64,000 nt of DNA from Bacteroidota bacterium (GTDB taxonomy: Bacteria > Bacteroidota > Bacteroidia > Chitinophagales > Saprospiraceae), in the NCBI GenBank assembly GCA_016124585.1, contig WGNL01000023.1, positions 186,001-250,000 of the forward strand, in the 5' to 3' direction. Below the pieces are notes generated by a model. That model made no database searches, was not told the DNA's origin, and was given only the letters and a program-made list of their open reading frames with translations. This document shows, piece after piece, positions 13,752-23,469 of this stretch. The position numbers were made by a program, and so were the translations under genes. How positions within the stretch are numbered: the first letter of the stretch is position 1; every line of letters starts with the position of its first letter.

Positions 13752-15293
13752 ATGAAAAAACGCTACTTTATCTATTGCCTGCTGTTGATGCCGTTGTTGG
13801 TGAAGGGGCAGGGGTTTGAAAAAATTTTTGGAAGCGAAATACGGGACTATGGCGTAAAAGCAGTGGAAGTACCCGGCGAAGATGCCTATTTGGTTTTTGC
13901 GCAAATGGGAGTAGCTGTTAGCAGCGATTGGGGAGTTGGTGTCACCAAACTCGACACTGACGGCAACATAATTTGGGAAAAATATGACTCCACAGAAGCT
14001 ACGACCAGCCGAACGGCACTGGAAGTCACCGCAGATGGTTTTCGCCGTGCTGTATCCTACTATGCCGACCAATCCATCAAAATAAGGAAGTACAATAATG
14101 AGGGCGAGTTTGTAAATCAAGTCTCTTATTTTGACTCTATCGGGTTTTATTATGAAAGACTGATGTTCCTGTCCGACGGCGCATTACTGGTCTTAGGGAA
14201 TAACCCGATGGGCGATGGGTTCGTTCTTCATAAGATTTCACCAGACGGAACCCTTCTCTGGAAGACGGAAAACATTGACAGCCAATTCAATCTTTTTCAC
14301 ATCTGGGATATGTACGAAACACCCGAAGGTGAAATAATAATGATTGCCAAACACTTCTTTGCGAACGCCCCATCTTTCTTCGCAAAATTTGATGCGCAAG
14401 GCAATTATTTATGGCGATATACCTTGCCCCCGAACTTAAAGTCAAGCGCCCTTACCATCCCTTTTCCTGAAAATGATGCTTACTTCATTTGGGGGCATGA
14501 CGATTGGACCGGCAAATTCTCTTATGTTGCCAAAGTGAACAGTGACGGACAGGAAGCATGGAGCAAGCTATTCAATGACCATGTCGGCATTGTGAGGCGC
14601 AAAGGCATCCTATATGGCGAGGATAATTCCCTGTATATATCGGGCGAAATATTCGAAGGGAATAAGGCGCTATTCTTTTTGCTCCGATTGGGCGCAGATG
14701 GCAACGTGATTTGGGAAAAGCATTACGAAGCCTTTCAATGGGTGCAAGAAGGTCAACTATTAAGGGATAGCGATGGGAGTTTTATTATTGTGGCAGAATC
14801 CTACGCTACTTTGGGCAACAATCCCAAACCCTATATCTTTAAAACCGATAGCCTTGGCAACCTCCTATGGACTTGGCATAGCGACAATGAAGACTTTCTT
14901 GGCTTTAGTGATGCCACCTTACTCCCCAACAAAGGATTGCTGGCGCTGGGTGTGGCGGAGGGAGAAAACGGGGATGCCTATCAAAATTATTTGGTAAAGC
15001 TTGATTCCAGTAATGTGGATTTTATAAGTGCAGTAAGCCCCAATCCATATAAGCCCGATTTAATCAAACTATACCCCCAGCCCGCTGACGACATGGTCTA
15101 TTTTGAATTGAAAAGCAATGGCAGCCAGCAGCCCTACCGCTTGGAAGTTTTCAATCTATTGGGGCAAAGAATACATGAACAAACTATAAAGGAAGGGGTA
15201 AACACGGTTTCGCATTTACCCGCAGGGCAGCATTTTTATCGCCTGTGGCAAGAGGGGGCGGTGGCACAGATGGGAAAGGTGGTGGTGAAATAG
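13752..15293 (+). CDS. Secreted propeller-like protein, T9SS type A sorting domain
   Basis: A 513-residue shorter paralogue of the upstream gene. It has the same signal peptide (MKKRYFIYCLLLMPLLVKGQ), similar propeller-like blades (GNIIWEKYD, GNYLWRYTL, GNVIWEKHY, GNLLWTWHS) and an almost identical C-terminal sorting domain (LYPQPADDMVYFELKSNG, LEVFNLLGQRIHEQTIKEG). The middle domains of the longer paralogue are missing. It is likely secreted and anchored by T9SS. Shared flanking sequence, including promoter and terminator-like tail, points to tandem duplication. Confidence 0.88.
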   Translation: MKKRYFIYCLLLMPLLVKGQGFEKIFGSEIRDYGVKAVEVPGEDAYLVFAQMGVAVSSDWGVGVTKLDTDGNIIWEKYDSTEATTSRTALEVTADGFRRAVSYYADQSIKIRKYNNEGEFVNQVSYFDSIGFYYERLMFLSDGALLVLGNNPMGDGFVLHKISPDGTLLWKTENIDSQFNLFHIWDMYETPEGEIIMIAKHFFANAPSFFAKFDAQGNYLWRYTLPPNLKSSALTIPFPENDAYFIWGHDDWTGKFSYVAKVNSDGQEAWSKLFNDHVGIVRRKGILYGEDNSLYISGEIFEGNKALFFLLRLGADGNVIWEKHYEAFQWVQEGQLLRDSDGSFIIVAESYATLGNNPKPYIFKTDSLGNLLWTWHSDNEDFLGFSDATLLPNKGLLALGVAEGENGDAYQNYLVKLDSSNVDFISAVSPNPYKPDLIKLYPQPADDMVYFELKSNGSQQPYRLEVFNLLGQRIHEQTIKEGVNTVSHLPAGQHFYRLWQEGAVAQMGKVVVK

Positions 15294-15316
15294 TGCGAAA
15301 ATCCCAATTCTTGATT

Positions 15317-15439
15317 TCACCTGACCAAAACTACTTTCTGCAGCCTGTGATATTTGCCAGAACGGAAGCGCAGGATGTAAGTGCCATTCGAAAGCGAAGT
15401 ATCTACGGGTAATGCATAACGCCTATACTTATGCACCAT
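15317..15439 (-). pseudogene. Orphan T9SS type A C-terminal fragment
   Basis: Reading the minus strand gives a 40-residue open frame ending VDTSLSNGTYILRFRSGKYH then RLQKVVLVR and a stop. This is the last strand pair of a T9SS type A sorting domain (L-x-x-G-x-Y-x-L-R...KV-V-x). The preceding 11 residues fit no domain. It differs from the tails of both flanking genes, so it is more likely a relic of a lost gene than a recent duplication. An ATG is present by chance or reuse; expression is doubtful. Confidence 0.6.
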
Positions 15440-15484
15440 CACACTGATTCAGGTACGAATTCCAACTACCCATCATCTTCCGGC

Positions 15485-18235
15485 TTATTTTCCCACTACC
15501 AACTGCTTCGTCAAAATTTTCTCCCCATTTTTCATTTGTAAGGCATAAACGCTTGGCGGCAAACCATTCAAATCCAGTACCACCTCATGATGACCGGGTG
15601 AAAGCGAGATTGTTTTTTGGTAAACACTGACCCCATTTTTATCATAAATGGTGATGACGGACTCCAAGGGCTGTGAAAGCTGGAGTGAAATATTGGTAGA
15701 ACGCTTAGTCGGATTTGGGTAAACATCGAAGGTTGCCCCCTCATCGTTCAAGCGGACATGGCGGGTATCCGAATAATTGAAACCGCCATCTAAGTCGCTC
15801 ATTTTCAAGCGATAATAATAATCTTGCCCAGGTAAAACATCGTAGTCATCGTAGTTGTAAACCCCTTTTTGGGCGGAGGGGATGGTGGCGATTTTGGTGA
15901 AAGCATGGCCGTTCTTGCTCTTCTCCACGTCATATTTTTCAAAATCCTTTTCCGAAGCAACCCGCCATTCCAACTCAACATGGTGAACGGCAGGCACAGC
16001 TTCCCAAGTCACCAATTCTACAGGCAGTACCGATGACTGGTTGGAGCTTAAACTATTGCCAAAGCTCGTTATCCATACTTCATCCGCATTATATGGATTA
16101 AAAAATACCCGTGTCGGATGCTGGAAGCCATATTCGGAGACATAAGTAAAATCAGGGGTTCCAGCCGTTCCATTTATGCTTTTATATAGACCATCATATT
16201 CGGTGGTGACATATAGCATATCAGGATTGGTGGGATGCACGGCTATTTGCTCTACCCTGTCTAAATCATTGATTTTTGTCCAGTTGACGCCCCGGTTGGT
16301 GGATTTATAAACGCCGCCCAGCCCGTTTGGTGGGCCACCCCAACCACTGAAAACGCCCACGTACCAGGTGTCTTGCGACGCATCATTGGGGTCGATGGTG
16401 ATATCCTTTGTCCAATAATACATGCCTGTATGCGAGCGGTCGCTCCAGGTATTGCCGCCGTCGGTGCTGTAAAACACACCGGAACTTTGCGTGAAAGTGC
16501 CACTCCCATTGCGACGACCTGAATACGTGCAGACCACCGAGCCATCATTCAACACTTTGATATTCAACGGATGGCCCTCTGTGCGAGGCGGGTTGGCCAT
16601 TTTCACCCAAGTGGAGGAAGCGCCTGCCGAGAAGTTAGTCGTTTTGAAAATCCCCCCCTGCGTGCTGTGGATGACGCTGGCGTAGGCGATGTCATTGTTC
16701 GTTGGGTCAATGGCCAGCCAGATGACCGGATGCGTAAAATCATGCAAGGTGCTCCAACTGCTGCCATTGTTGGTGGAAAAAAGTAGCCTGCCTGTGCCGC
16801 CATCAATGCGGGCGTCGGTCAGATAAGTGCTCTGGTACATATCATGCACGGAGGAAACACAGGCGTACAGCGTCGAATTGGCAGGGTGCTTTACGTATTG
16901 GAAGGTCGAGTTGAAGCTATTGCCACTGTTGCTGAACTGCCAAGAATCGCCGCCATTCGTCGAGCGGACACCCGTGATGTCGGTGTAGGCCGTCCAAATA
17001 TCCGTGGCGCTGGCCCATTCCATCCACCAGGAGGCCGTGACGTTGAGACCGTTGCTGGGAGACGCAACGCCCGTCGGCGTTGGGCTTCCGGCTGGATTGG
17101 AAATCGTGGAATACAATTGCTTCCAAGTGACGCCACCGTCCTGTGTGAGGTGCGCAAAACCAAAATCGCTGATGATGGCAATGTCCGGATTGGTGGCAGA
17201 CACCGTGAAGCCGAGCGCACACTCCGCCCAGCCCCAGTTGCGGTCACCGCCGTAGCCCATCCAGCCAGTCTGGATATTTTGGTTGTTGATGGTATTAAAA
17301 ACGGGCGTCCAACTTGTGCCGCCGTTCGTGGATTTATAGACAGAAGGATAGCTCGGATATTCGGTCGCACCTGCCGCATATACCACATCAATATCATCCT
17401 TGCTCATGCTGATAAAAAAGGGGAAATCTGCAGCTGGAATGCCTGTGCTGGCCACCGCCCAATTTCCCACGCCCCAATCCCGCCGATAAATATCCTGGTC
17501 ATAATCATAATCGCTGCCCTGAATGCCGGGATAGATGTCGGCCTCATTTCTGACCACACCGAAAAGCCGGGTCGTCCCGCTTTCTTTTGCCCCCGTGAAG
17601 GAAAGAAACCCATTGTTAGCTGGCAGTCCAGTGTTGTCTAATGAAAAGGAAGCGCCATTGTTGGTGGAAACGAGCAGCCCATCACGGGTACCCACGAAGA
17701 TATTTGCCCCATCCCAAAAAGCGCCGCCGATGTAGAGGTCGCTGCTGGAATAGACGAGCGAAAAACTCGTGCCGCCATTGCTCGAAAAATAGAGGTCGCT
17801 GTAGCTGGACACTAGCAGACGGGTCGTGCTGTTTGGGTCGGCTAGCACGTACCAGACATCCTCGCCCGTGGGGTCGCCAGCAACGTCAGACCAGGTTTGG
17901 CCACCGTCCGTGCTCTTTTTCAGGGTGCGGGTATCCACAGCGAAATTGCTGTTGGAAGCGTAGAGGATGTTCGGGTCGCTGGTAAACTGCACCTGCGTTT
18001 CCGCAAAAGCACGAAGCTGGTTGAAGTCCAGAGCACTCCAAGTAGTACCTGCGTTGGTGGAGTGAAAAGACTCCGTCATGTCACACGAAATATAGAATTC
18101 GTTACCGTCGTGCGGGCTGATGGAAGGCATGAAAAGCGCCCCACCCCCGCCGATACCGGAGCTGGTCCAAGTTTGCGCAGCTAAAAGAATAGGGGAAATG
18201 CAAAGGAACAGGACTTTGTAGCAAGTTGATTTCAT
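15485..18235 (-). CDS. Secreted BNR/Vps10-type propeller protein, T9SS type A
   Basis: A 916-residue protein. I chose the start at MKSTCYKVLFLCISPILLAA since it opens a signal peptide; an in-frame ATG 120 nt upstream adds no signal-like sequence. Many blades carry S-x-D/N-G-G-x-x-W motifs (STDGGQTWSDV, STNGGTSWTPV, TQDGGVTWKQL, STNNGSSWSTL), the Asp-box/BNR signature of sialidase/Vps10-like propellers. Then comes an Fn3-like segment (VELVTWEAVPAVHHVELEWR) and a type A sorting domain (VYPNPTKRSTNISLQLSQPL ... QLVVGK). Such proteins are often glycan-active, but no sialidase active-site Arg triad was identified. It is probably a surface protein. Confidence 0.85.
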   Translation of the reverse strand: MKSTCYKVLFLCISPILLAAQTWTSSGIGGGGALFMPSISPHDGNEFYISCDMTESFHSTNAGTTWSALDFNQLRAFAETQVQFTSDPNILYASNSNFAVDTRTLKKSTDGGQTWSDVAGDPTGEDVWYVLADPNSTTRLLVSSYSDLYFSSNGGTSFSLVYSSSDLYIGGAFWDGANIFVGTRDGLLVSTNNGASFSLDNTGLPANNGFLSFTGAKESGTTRLFGVVRNEADIYPGIQGSDYDYDQDIYRRDWGVGNWAVASTGIPAADFPFFISMSKDDIDVVYAAGATEYPSYPSVYKSTNGGTSWTPVFNTINNQNIQTGWMGYGGDRNWGWAECALGFTVSATNPDIAIISDFGFAHLTQDGGVTWKQLYSTISNPAGSPTPTGVASPSNGLNVTASWWMEWASATDIWTAYTDITGVRSTNGGDSWQFSNSGNSFNSTFQYVKHPANSTLYACVSSVHDMYQSTYLTDARIDGGTGRLLFSTNNGSSWSTLHDFTHPVIWLAIDPTNNDIAYASVIHSTQGGIFKTTNFSAGASSTWVKMANPPRTEGHPLNIKVLNDGSVVCTYSGRRNGSGTFTQSSGVFYSTDGGNTWSDRSHTGMYYWTKDITIDPNDASQDTWYVGVFSGWGGPPNGLGGVYKSTNRGVNWTKINDLDRVEQIAVHPTNPDMLYVTTEYDGLYKSINGTAGTPDFTYVSEYGFQHPTRVFFNPYNADEVWITSFGNSLSSNQSSVLPVELVTWEAVPAVHHVELEWRVASEKDFEKYDVEKSKNGHAFTKIATIPSAQKGVYNYDDYDVLPGQDYYYRLKMSDLDGGFNYSDTRHVRLNDEGATFDVYPNPTKRSTNISLQLSQPLESVITIYDKNGVSVYQKTISLSPGHHEVVLDLNGLPPSVYALQMKNGEKILTKQLVVGK

Positions 18236-18580
18236 GATACCAGTATTTGAAAATGGGCAATAGTGCAACAGGGTGGGTGTCCGTTCAATAACGGATGTTG
18301 GGAAAAGGCAATTTGTGCGATCCGTGGAATGTAATTTTTTGAACACATGGCACAATATGACATGATAGTACGCAGATGTAATTGATAAAACAGATTAATA
18401 AGATAGTTATTGGTAATCGTAATGAGTGTAAATCTGTTAATACATCACGAAAAGCCTTAGCATGGAAGTCTCAGTAGGCAATCCCTATTCCTTCATCGAA
18501 TTAATTACAGTTCGGATTACAACCATCCAATATCTTAGGGTTCATTATTCCTGTTATTTCACATCAAAACAAACAATTGA
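18236..18580. other. Intergenic region between divergent genes
   Basis: AT-rich region carrying the promoters of two divergent genes. No ORF, clear hairpin or consensus promoter stands out. Confidence 0.5.
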
Positions 18581-20269
18581 ATGAAAATCCAATCACTTTT
18601 ACCCAAGATGAACAACCTGTTTCTGTTGTTATTCTGCTTCGCAATAGCACCGAACAACGCTGCTCAAGCGCAGTCCCTGACCGATAAAATTGACGCCCTC
18701 ATTGCGGAGCAATACAGGCCCAACGAACCCGGCGTGGCAGTATTGGTACAACAGAACGGCAAAGTCCTTTTCGAAAAAGCCTATGGCATGGCCGACCTAG
18801 AATTGGGCGTGAAGATGCAGCCCGACCATATCCTGCGGCTCGGCAGTATCACCAAGCAGTTCACCGCCGTGGCCATGCTCATGTTGGTGCAGGAGGGCAA
18901 AGTCAAACTAACTGATGACCTCACCAAGTACCTGCCCGACTATCCCACTGGGGGGCGCAAAATCTCCATTGCGCAGCTCCTCGACCACACCTCCGGCATC
19001 AAGAGCTATACGGACATGGAAGATTTTCCCAAAATCTGGCGCAATGACATGACCCTTACCGAACTCATTGACCACTTCAAGAACGAGCCTTTCGACTTCG
19101 AGCCGGGCGAAAAATGGGAGTACAACAACTCCGCCTATATCCTCGCCGGGGCCGTCATCGTGCAGGCGTCGGGCATGAGCTACGCCGATTTCATCGAAAA
19201 AAGAATCTTTGAGCCGTTGGGCATGACGGACAGTTACTACGATGTGGCCGACCGGGTGATTCCCCGCCGCATACATGGCTACGGTCGGGGCGATAAGGAA
19301 GGTACCTTCTCCAATGCGCCCTACTTGAGCATGACCCTGCCTTATGCCGCCGGCTCGCTCATGAGCACTGTGGCCGACCTCGGCAAATGGGACGAAGCGC
19401 TTTACACCGAAAAACTGGTCAAAAAAGACCTGCTGAAACTTGCCTGGACACCCAACAAACTCAACAACGGAGCCATGACGCACTATGGCTACGGCTGGGC
19501 AATCGACCAAGTGGACGGCCATGAATTCATCTATCACAGTGGTGGTATTCACGGTTTCTTGACCAACGGAATCCGGGTGCCCGATGCCCACCTCTACGTC
19601 ATTGCCCTCTCGAACAACAATGCCAATGGCCCCTCCGAGCTGACCTACAAAATCGCCCAGACCGTACTGAGTATCACCAACGAAGAGTTGAAGCCCATCG
19701 AAATGGCTGCCAAGCAACTGGCCGACTATGTGGGCGTCTATGAACTCGACTCGCCCGACCATTGGCGGCACATCACCCTCGAAGGCAACCAACTCTACTC
19801 GCAGCGGGCAGGCAGTCAACGCTTCGAGGTTTTTCCTTATGGCAAAGACCGCTTTTATTTCAAAGACTACCCTACCCGCTTGCAGTTCCAGCGAAACAAG
19901 GCGGGGAAAGTGACCTCCTTGATTGCCATGCAGCCCATGCCCTTCGGCACCGACGATGTTTATTCCCGCACCGACAAGGACAAACCTACCGAGAAGGCCA
20001 CCGTCAGCGTGCCACAATCCCTGCTGGACAGCTACGCAGGTACCTATAACCTCTTCCCTAATTTTGACCTGACCATTCGGACCCGAGACGGCAAATTGTA
20101 CGCCCAAGCCACCGAGCAGCCGGAGTTTGAGCTGTTCGCCGAGTCGGAGAGACGTTTTTTCCTGAAAGTGGTGGATGCGCAGGTGGATTTCCTGCCTGCC
20201 GTGGATGGCGTGGTGAAGGAACTGGTGCTGCACCAAGGGGGGCAGGATATGACGGGAACGAGAAAGTAA
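18581..20269 (+). CDS. Exported serine hydrolase, beta-lactamase class C-like
   Basis: A 562-residue protein. The N-terminus has a signal sequence; a second ATG at 18608 (MNNLFLLLFCFAIA) is an equally plausible start. The penicillin-binding/class C serine-hydrolase fold shows SITK (Ser89, Lys92), Y181-N-N, and HSGG (His319) in the place of KTG. PDHILRLGSITKQFTAVAML and LLDHTSGI are typical. The C-terminal ~180 residues (ADYVGVYELDSPDHWRHITL, LLDSYAGTYNLFPNFDLTI) are two DUF3471-like lipocalin-ish repeats. Likely a periplasmic D-aminopeptidase/esterase-type enzyme; true beta-lactamase activity is less likely given the HSGG box. Confidence 0.9.
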   Translation: MKIQSLLPKMNNLFLLLFCFAIAPNNAAQAQSLTDKIDALIAEQYRPNEPGVAVLVQQNGKVLFEKAYGMADLELGVKMQPDHILRLGSITKQFTAVAMLMLVQEGKVKLTDDLTKYLPDYPTGGRKISIAQLLDHTSGIKSYTDMEDFPKIWRNDMTLTELIDHFKNEPFDFEPGEKWEYNNSAYILAGAVIVQASGMSYADFIEKRIFEPLGMTDSYYDVADRVIPRRIHGYGRGDKEGTFSNAPYLSMTLPYAAGSLMSTVADLGKWDEALYTEKLVKKDLLKLAWTPNKLNNGAMTHYGYGWAIDQVDGHEFIYHSGGIHGFLTNGIRVPDAHLYVIALSNNNANGPSELTYKIAQTVLSITNEELKPIEMAAKQLADYVGVYELDSPDHWRHITLEGNQLYSQRAGSQRFEVFPYGKDRFYFKDYPTRLQFQRNKAGKVTSLIAMQPMPFGTDDVYSRTDKDKPTEKATVSVPQSLLDSYAGTYNLFPNFDLTIRTRDGKLYAQATEQPEFELFAESERRFFLKVVDAQVDFLPAVDGVVKELVLHQGGQDMTGTRK

Positions 20270-20288
20270 CACGGACTGCCAGTCCGTG
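20270..20288. repeat. 19-nt palindrome after the serine hydrolase
   Basis: CACGGACTG-C-CAGTCCGTG starts one base after the TAA stop codon. It may act as a terminator hairpin but has no T-run. Confidence 0.7.
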
Positions 20289-20349
20289 AAAACATCTAAG
20301 TGTCGGTTTGGAACTGAACCAAGCCGACCCTTTCAAGAATAGAAAACCG

Positions 20350-21858
20350 TTATAGCAATTTCCGTAGCTCCTTTTTCAAAATTTCCATTTTTTCAAGAGT
20401 CTTTTTAGTCTCGATTGGATATTCTTTCAGAACACGGTCCATCATGACTTCCAAACGTTCCAATCCGTAAGGATGGCTGATTGACTGGGTCAATTCGTCG
20501 GGGATAACCCTTTCATTAACCAACGCATTGTACCTCCAAGCAAGCAAAACTATGTCCCATATACGGATGGAATCCTGAAAACGGCTATCTGCAATGATAC
20601 GCTTGATAAGCACGGTGTCTTTGGCATCTTCCAAGGCATATATAAAATTGCTGGTATTCTCTGATTCCACTTTATTGAGACTATAACTGCCGTAGAACCA
20701 ATCCAATATAGTATCCACTTCTCGTTGCCCGCAACGGTGCCATAACTCGGCGTATAGTGCAGCCCTATTGTCCTTATAATCTTCCTTTTGCAGTTGAAGG
20801 CAATCCTTTAAGTATTGTGATGCATTGGCGGTATCCAGCCTTGCACAGGCAATATGCCAATAAATAAAATCCAGCGCCATGTGGGAAGTATCCCTCCCAC
20901 TTGTAGAAAAATCCGCCCGCTCCAATAAATAACCAATATCATTCTTGTCAAACACGACGGGCGCATGCTTTAGAATCCATTGGCACATGCTGTAATATCC
21001 ATAAGGGGAATGCTCGCTTTCTCTTATCATGTATAGGTCGGGGTCTTTGGTAGGCGGCGTACCCTCCAGAATTTCCTTTACGTGCTGTTTGCCCAAGAAC
21101 CGAAGTGCCTCCAACCGCTCTGTTTCATTGAAAAGGTATTTATCATGAACGGGAATATACAACTTATAGATAGCAGCGTCTATTTTATTGGGCAAATTAT
21201 TGATACGGGCTTTGAGTGCCATGACCATGCTATCGCTTTGCCAATCATTGGAATTATTGGCATGACCCAATGCTTTTATGCTCATCAACATAAAAAAGCC
21301 CAAGGTATAGTCAAGGTTTTGTCGCTCCCTTAGAAATTGTGGTAACTCATCTTCAAAATAGAGATACCCGGTCTTGACCATATAATCTTCAAGCACTTTC
21401 CTAGCTATATCAGCTATCAGCATATCTCTTTTAGATAAATTATAGGCATCACCAGAAATTCCCGATATAATACTTAAATCAGGCACTTTATATGGCCTTG
21501 ACTTCAAAAAAACAGCCGAGTCACCGAGAAAATCCGCATAGCGAAGCAGTGCCTTTTGGTCTTCCAATTGATACATGGCCAGTAGTGCAAGCCCCCTCAC
21601 TTTGGGGCTTTTATTCTTTAAAAAAACCTCAATCTCCGTCATGGTCAGCGTCTTGGAAAAACTGGTGAAGCGCTCCATTGGAGTAGGCATACTAGGTTTG
21701 GTGATATAATAGGGTGTTCTGCTGCTATACATGAATTGGGACAAGCTCACAAAATCAATGGAATCGGCAAACACCTGCATTTGCTGTGCCTTTGAGGTTT
21801 GAGCGATGCCTTGGATTGCGATAGCGCTAATTAATAAAAGCGTGACGGCTGGTTTCAT
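20350..21858 (-). CDS. Exported protein of unknown function
   Basis: A 502-residue protein with a signal peptide (MKPAVTLLLISAIAIQGIA, followed by QTSKAQQ). The mature part is almost wholly alpha-helical with HEAT-like spacing (FLKNKSPKVRGLALLAMYQL, EDQKALLRYADFLGD), and the C-terminus is lysine-rich (METKKTLEKMEILKKELRKL-like). No catalytic motif or sorting domain is visible. It is convergent with the serine hydrolase and divergent from OYE2. I do not recognise a named family; a periplasmic scaffold is one possibility. Confidence 0.75.
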   Translation of the reverse strand: MKPAVTLLLISAIAIQGIAQTSKAQQMQVFADSIDFVSLSQFMYSSRTPYYITKPSMPTPMERFTSFSKTLTMTEIEVFLKNKSPKVRGLALLAMYQLEDQKALLRYADFLGDSAVFLKSRPYKVPDLSIISGISGDAYNLSKRDMLIADIARKVLEDYMVKTGYLYFEDELPQFLRERQNLDYTLGFFMLMSIKALGHANNSNDWQSDSMVMALKARINNLPNKIDAAIYKLYIPVHDKYLFNETERLEALRFLGKQHVKEILEGTPPTKDPDLYMIRESEHSPYGYYSMCQWILKHAPVVFDKNDIGYLLERADFSTSGRDTSHMALDFIYWHIACARLDTANASQYLKDCLQLQKEDYKDNRAALYAELWHRCGQREVDTILDWFYGSYSLNKVESENTSNFIYALEDAKDTVLIKRIIADSRFQDSIRIWDIVLLAWRYNALVNERVIPDELTQSISHPYGLERLEVMMDRVLKEYPIETKKTLEKMEILKKELRKLL

Positions 21859-22036
21859 ATTGATTGATTTCTGATTTTACCTTTTTGAAGGTGGGGGAAA
21901 AATGCAGCGACGTTGCATCCCCCCTTAAAACTCTTTCCCACCTCATCATGTTAATCCAACGCTTCCGAAAAATCGGTGTACCTACCGACAATCAGGAGCG
22001 GCTGTTATTTTAAAAACTACTAAAAAAGATTGAGAA

Positions 22037-23119
22037 ATGAGTCAGACATTGTTTACACCCCTTCACAAGAACGGAGCGGAATTTAGCAACCGCATCGTGA
22101 TGGCACCGATGACCCGCTGCCGGGCCATTGGCAACGTGCCGAACGACCTCATGGCCACCTACTACGCCCAACGTGCCACCGCCGGGCTTATCATCACCGA
22201 AGGCACCTCACCCTCCCCGAATGGCTTGGGCTATGCCCGCATCCCCGGTATTTTCAACCAAGCACAGGTGGAAGGCTGGAAGAAAACGACCGAGGCCGTA
22301 CATGCCACGGGCGGCAAAATCTTCTTGCAAATCATGCACACAGGCCGGGTGTCCCACTCCGCCAATATGCCCGAAGGCTCGAAAATCGTGGCCCCATCCG
22401 CCATCTCCGCCGACGGCAATATGTGGACGGACTCGCAGGGGATGCAGAAGACCGAAATGCCCGAAGCCATGACCACCGACGAGGTAAAGGCAACCGTACA
22501 GGAATACATCCAAGCCGCCAAGAACGCCATCGAGGCGGGCTTCGACGGGGTGGAAATCCACGCTGCCAACGGCTACCTGCCCAACCAGTTCCTGAACCCC
22601 AACTCTAATACCCGCACTGACGAATACGGCGGCAGCACCGAGAACCGCAGCCGCTTTGTGCTGGAAATCGCTCAGGGTATTGTGGATGCCATCGGCAAGG
22701 AAAAAACGGGCATCCGCTTTTCGCCCTACAACCCCTTCAATGCGATGGGACAGTTTGACGAGACTTTTGAGACCTACGACTACCTCGCCCAGGAGATGAA
22801 CAAGCTCGGCATCCTTTACGTCCACCTGCTGGACGGCGCTGCCCGTGCCGCTGGGAAGGAAGGGCTGGAACTGCTCGCCAAAATACGGGAGACATACCAC
22901 GGCATCCTCATCGTGAATGCGGGCTACGACAAGGAGCGTGCCGCCCATGCCCTCGACGTGGAAAAAGCGGACATGGTGTCCTTCGGCTCGAAATTCATTT
23001 CGAACCCCGACCTGCCCTACCGCTTCGAACACAACCTGGAACTGGTCACACCCGACCAGAATACGTTCTACACCCCCGATGCGGTGGGCTATACGGATTA
23101 TGGGTTTAGTGAAAACTGA
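22037..23119 (+). CDS. Alkene reductase, Old Yellow Enzyme family (OYE2)
   Basis: A 360-residue FMN-dependent ene-reductase, a close paralogue of OYE1. Landmarks are conserved: NRIVMAPMTRCRA, TEGTSPSPNGLGYARIPGI, GVEIHAANGYLPNQFLNP with His175 and Asn178, EYGGSTENR and GSKFISNPDLPYR. One residue is added near 275 (AARAAGKEGLEL). Unlike OYE1 it has no neighbouring HxlR gene and no visible TACT-N7-AGTA operator. Its 3' end is duplicated just downstream around a hairpin element. The pair OYE-STAND-array-CPR occurs at both loci, supporting segmental duplication. Confidence 0.95.
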   Translation: MSQTLFTPLHKNGAEFSNRIVMAPMTRCRAIGNVPNDLMATYYAQRATAGLIITEGTSPSPNGLGYARIPGIFNQAQVEGWKKTTEAVHATGGKIFLQIMHTGRVSHSANMPEGSKIVAPSAISADGNMWTDSQGMQKTEMPEAMTTDEVKATVQEYIQAAKNAIEAGFDGVEIHAANGYLPNQFLNPNSNTRTDEYGGSTENRSRFVLEIAQGIVDAIGKEKTGIRFSPYNPFNAMGQFDETFETYDYLAQEMNKLGILYVHLLDGAARAAGKEGLELLAKIRETYHGILIVNAGYDKERAAHALDVEKADMVSFGSKFISNPDLPYRFEHNLELVTPDQNTFYTPDAVGYTDYGFSEN

Positions 23120-23233
23120 TATAGTGGTCGCCCAATTTATTGGGCAGACCCAGCATTATAAAACAATAGGCCTGCCCAATAAATTGGGCGGCCACAAAGC
23201 CGCCACGGATTATATGTTTAGTGAAAACTGATA
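23093..23233. repeat. Hairpin element flanked by a direct copy of the OYE2 3' end
   Basis: The last 29 nt at the OYE2 end (23093-23121, encoding the C-terminus through the TGA) recur at 23205-23233 with two mismatches. Between them is an inverted repeat whose arms, at ~23125-23150 and ~23169-23194, each contain GCCCAATTTATTGGGC or its near complement. The original terminator lies beyond the second copy. The structure fits insertion of a small non-coding element with duplication of the target. The rest of the intergenic region to 23469 shows nothing beyond the terminator. Confidence 0.75.
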
Positions 23234-23254
23234 AACATTGGAACAATATGATGG

Positions 23255-23283
23255 AAGGGCTTCCGTGAGGAGGCCCTTTTTTT
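23255..23283 (+). terminator. Terminator downstream of OYE2
   Basis: A stem with AAGGGCTTCC and GGAGGCCCTT around a GTGA loop is followed by a run of seven Ts: a good Rho-independent terminator. It is displaced ~135 nt from the stop codon by the inserted element. Confidence 0.8.
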
Positions 23284-23469
23284 GTTGGGGAAAAGTTTCA
23301 CCTGTGAAGGTTAAATGAAAACTTTGTCCGACTCAACCTTAAAAAATACTATGCAATGTTTTCACGGAAGAAGAATAACATGAAAAAATAAAGTGAAAGC
23401 AATAAATTAGCGTCAAAATAATCGGATATCATTTCATATCCCATTCGTCAATACAATATAAACAACACG

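Noticed and set aside
16844..17641. 265-codon plus-strand open frame opposite the BNR protein
   Set aside because: Antisense shadow of repeated propeller blades; no protein-like features.
18908..20272. 454-codon minus-strand open frame opposite the serine hydrolase
   Set aside because: Antisense shadow of a clearly coding gene with GC-rich third positions; no family motifs.
22208..23032. 274-codon minus-strand open frame opposite OYE2
   Set aside because: Shadow of OYE2; a similar shadow occurs opposite OYE1, reflecting codon usage.
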